Assembly (NCBI GenBank): GCA_964515555.1
Contig: CAZEVY010000061.1
Location: forward strand, 1 to 31,043
Length of the DNA stretch: 31,043 nucleotides
DNA from: CAZEVY01 sp964515555
GTDB lineage: Bacteria > Acidobacteriota > Terriglobia > Bryobacterales > Bryobacteraceae
Direction: 5' to 3'
Positions 30,201-31,043 of this stretch are shown one piece after another. A program made the translations under genes and the position numbers. Under the pieces are notes generated by a model. That model did no database searches, was not told the DNA's origin, and worked only from the letters and a program-made list of their open reading frames with translations. Each line of letters opens with the position of its first letter. Position 1 is the first letter of the stretch.

Positions 30201-30947
30201 GCGGTGCGTCTCGAAGGCCGCTCCGTGGATATCGTTCGAGCCCGCTTTGGTCACCAGCATCGTCGTCGCCGGGCGGTTCATCTTCGCCGACGAGTTGTTG
30301 GTCTCCACCCGGAATTCCTCGATCGTGTCCAGCCCCGGCGGCCGTCCCGAGAACTCGCCCGTGTCGCGATTCGTCAGCACCGCGCCGTCGTGAAGGAACT
30401 CCATCGAGGTCGGGCGCAGCCCGTAGACGCGCGGGCTTCCCGATGAGCCCTCCAGTCCCGGAGTCGACGCCTGGACGATTGTCTGGATAAAGCGCCCGTT
30501 GAGAGGCAGTTGTTCCAGGCGCGCGCGCTCCACCACGTTGCCGAGCGTCGGGGCCGACGTCGTCACCAGCGGCGTTACGTCGCCGACCACCGTCACCTCG
30601 GTGACCGTCGCGCCCACCTTGAGATGCGGCTCGACCACGGCCGTCTGCCCCACCTGCAACAGCAGTTCGCCTTCCCACGGCTGCATGCCCGGCGCCTGGA
30701 CGCCGAGCTTGTAGGATCCGTTTTGCAGTGCCGGGAACAGGTAGAAGCCCACGTCGTTCGATTGCGTCTCGAACTGGCGCGCCGTGACCACGTGCGTGAT
30801 CGTCACCTTGGCGCCCGCCACCGCGGCCCCGCTCGGGTCCCGCACCACCCCTTGCACGCTGCCGGAGCCGGTCTGCGCCGCGGCGGGCGCGACGGCCAAC
30901 GAAGCGGCCGCAATCCAGGCCCACACACGGGCCGATTTCTGAGGCAT
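27240..30947 (-). CDS. TonB-dependent receptor with carboxypeptidase regulatory-like domain (Oar-like)
   Basis: The 1235-residue outer-membrane protein starts with a signal peptide (MPQKSARVWAWIAAASLAVAPAAAQ). A carboxypeptidase-regulatory-like beta-sandwich follows (about 27-110: GSGSVQGVVRDPSGAAVAGAKVTITHVVTARQ...VGFYLFPALQNGSYKL), then a plug region with EQLPLNGRFIQTIVQASTPG and a large beta-barrel ending in LQLTLRLTW, with a terminal aromatic residue as usual for outer-membrane barrels. Such Oar-type receptors are numerous in Acidobacteria and probably take up plant or microbial glycans or peptides; the substrate is unknown. The ribosome-binding site AGGGGGTG ends 4 bases before the ATG. 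No SusD partner is adjacent. Confidence 0.93.
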   Translation of the reverse strand: MPQKSARVWAWIAAASLAVAPAAAQTGSGSVQGVVRDPSGAAVAGAKVTITHVVTARQFETQSNDVGFYLFPALQNGSYKLGVQAPGMQPWEGELLLQVGQTAVVEPHLKVGATVTEVTVVGDVTPLVTTSAPTLGNVVERARLEQLPLNGRFIQTIVQASTPGLEGSSGSPRVYGLRPTSMEFLHDGAVLTNRDTGEFSGRPPGLDTIEEFRVETNNSSAKMNRPATTMLVTKAGSNDIHGAAFETHRNNNIGLARARQDFYDKPPHLVRNEFGVSLGAPVYLPKLYNGRNRTFFFFAYEAYRNLSATTTSTSMPTMAMRQGDFSGLIDSAGRPITLYDPWSTQYVPAAGGAPERWTRTPYTNNQIPLRLRSPLATYFYSVTPEPTQPGVNPLVASNYFGPAVSNRLDHTETVRIDHRLSDRDQLFGRFTHGNRWAKSRSGANGSPTMLDEAGNVTIRPVRDDSAVISWTHTFSPTFFGETLASGSNEDLFIFVGTDHLNHADRLGMPNPFKETGLPNFSDTGFGMVYSYADNKRNNITQVMSVDQNFTKILGRHEMQFGGRFRHERLHVLPDQQQVQGSHSFSSLATALHDPATGATTLGTVPRTGHDSANLFLGVMNSYSAQFVRKWYFMSAREYAGYFQDNFKVNSRLTLNLGVRWEFYPAMREGNNVLTGFDLKSLSIVNGVSLDRLIELGATTPAIVRPFTDIGVKFITPQEAGLPEALIHSNPWDFGPRAGFAYRMGAGARATVLRGGYSLFGFPIPLRTFNARMRSNAPMNARFTQSLSDAAQSPDGLRNYGLRSAPRIIAGVNSQNVLDITQPGGVTRGSFRTSYFEPDQPTTRAHEWNLLVEREIFANSVARVGYVGTHGSRLDQYYNFNDAPNDYVWFTNTGLPLPTGVFSGVARRNYPTEPYGSIEVYRKIGWSNFNGIQLEFQRRYSGGYGFQVFYVMSNAFRAAGNGWEDDLLPAANVFLRGAVPEDLHARDRLLYYRRDTAIPKHRVRWNWIADLPFGRGKRFAANAGGLLNRAVGGWQIAGFGSVRSNYWNLPTGNWGAHGPVEVYGKKYPIEDCRSGACFQGYLWYNGYIPANRINSRDANGTPNGVMGVPAGYRPAHQPVNPQPAPGQTVPYAAALYDTNMVDVRLANGAVQRTNLNTNLHPWINQPMPGPRSFGLDASLFKHTPINERFVLRFNADFFNLLNMPGLNQPDNGTGILSLRNSANGPRNLQLTLRLTW

Positions 30948-30978
30948 GTTTCACCCCCTGGGCGATCGGTTTGACCTT

Positions 30979-31007
30979 AATCTACACCGATTCGGGCGGG
31001 CAGTCCA
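30979..31007 (-). promoter_or_regulatory. putative sigma-70-type promoter of the TonB-dependent receptor gene
   Basis: On the minus strand TGGACT (31002-31007) and TAGATT (30979-30984) are separated by 17 bases, each matching the consensus at four of six positions. The start codon is 31 bases downstream of the -10 box, with a good ribosome-binding site between them. The rest of 30948-31043 shows nothing else. Confidence 0.4.
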
Positions 31008-31043
31008 GCGTTAATTACCGGCCACGCCGCGGCACTCGCCCAG

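Overview
The window is about 31 kb of high-GC bacterial DNA with dense gene packing and many 1-4 bp stop/start overlaps. Its makeup suggests a free-living member of the Acidobacteriota, probably close to the Bryobacterales/Solibacter group. The pointers are a large Oar-type TonB-dependent receptor with a carboxypeptidase-regulatory N-terminus, a CE15 glucuronoyl esterase, an N-terminal zinc-ribbon membrane protein, a DUF1080 remnant and short dispersed intergenic repeats. This placement is inference; there is no rRNA or other phylogenetic marker. I saw no rRNA, tRNA, CRISPR array, insertion sequence or prophage.

Layout. 1-2672: end of sucC, then sucD, ndk and a secreted CE15-type esterase, tightly coupled. 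2748-6759: a DUF2760 protein, an Hsp70-DUF3731 protein and thiL. 6780-8256: a ParD/ParE-type toxin-antitoxin pair, then an O-methyltransferase. 8265-10597: a DUF4380-like secreted protein, an exported protein on the minus strand and a zinc-ribbon membrane protein. 10598-10855: an unresolved stretch that may be a broken gene. 10856-12286 (minus): an SLC13/DASS carboxylate transporter. 12382-12971: a MazE/MazF-type pair lying between two copies of a 37-bp repeat.

13042-18119 is the most interesting part: a radical SAM/SPASM enzyme whose stop codon overlaps the start of a 1232-residue WD40 protein. That protein has a Tat-like signal, 24 WD-like repeats and a C-terminal tail with eight cysteines in two tetrads. 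I read the pair as a maturase and its substrate, a modified-peptide (RiPP-like) system in which the modified peptide is the tail of a giant beta-propeller protein. This is inference from gene coupling and motifs.

18276-20886: an NfeD-like protein, flotillin and a degenerate beta-carbonic-anhydrase-like protein, probably one membrane-microdomain operon. 20964-24380: an ICMT-type methyltransferase, an ECF sigma factor, a tiny membrane protein that may be its anti-sigma factor, a four-helix membrane protein, a DUF2157 protein and a DUF4824-like protein, overlapping or nearly so. 24488-26331: a hydroxypyruvate-isomerase-like TIM barrel and an NAD-dependent sugar-nucleotide epimerase. 26270-26827 (minus): maf, overlapping the epimerase tail to tail. 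26844-27239: a decayed DUF1080 end and a large inverted repeat. 27240-30947 (minus): the TonB-dependent receptor with its probable promoter at the window edge.
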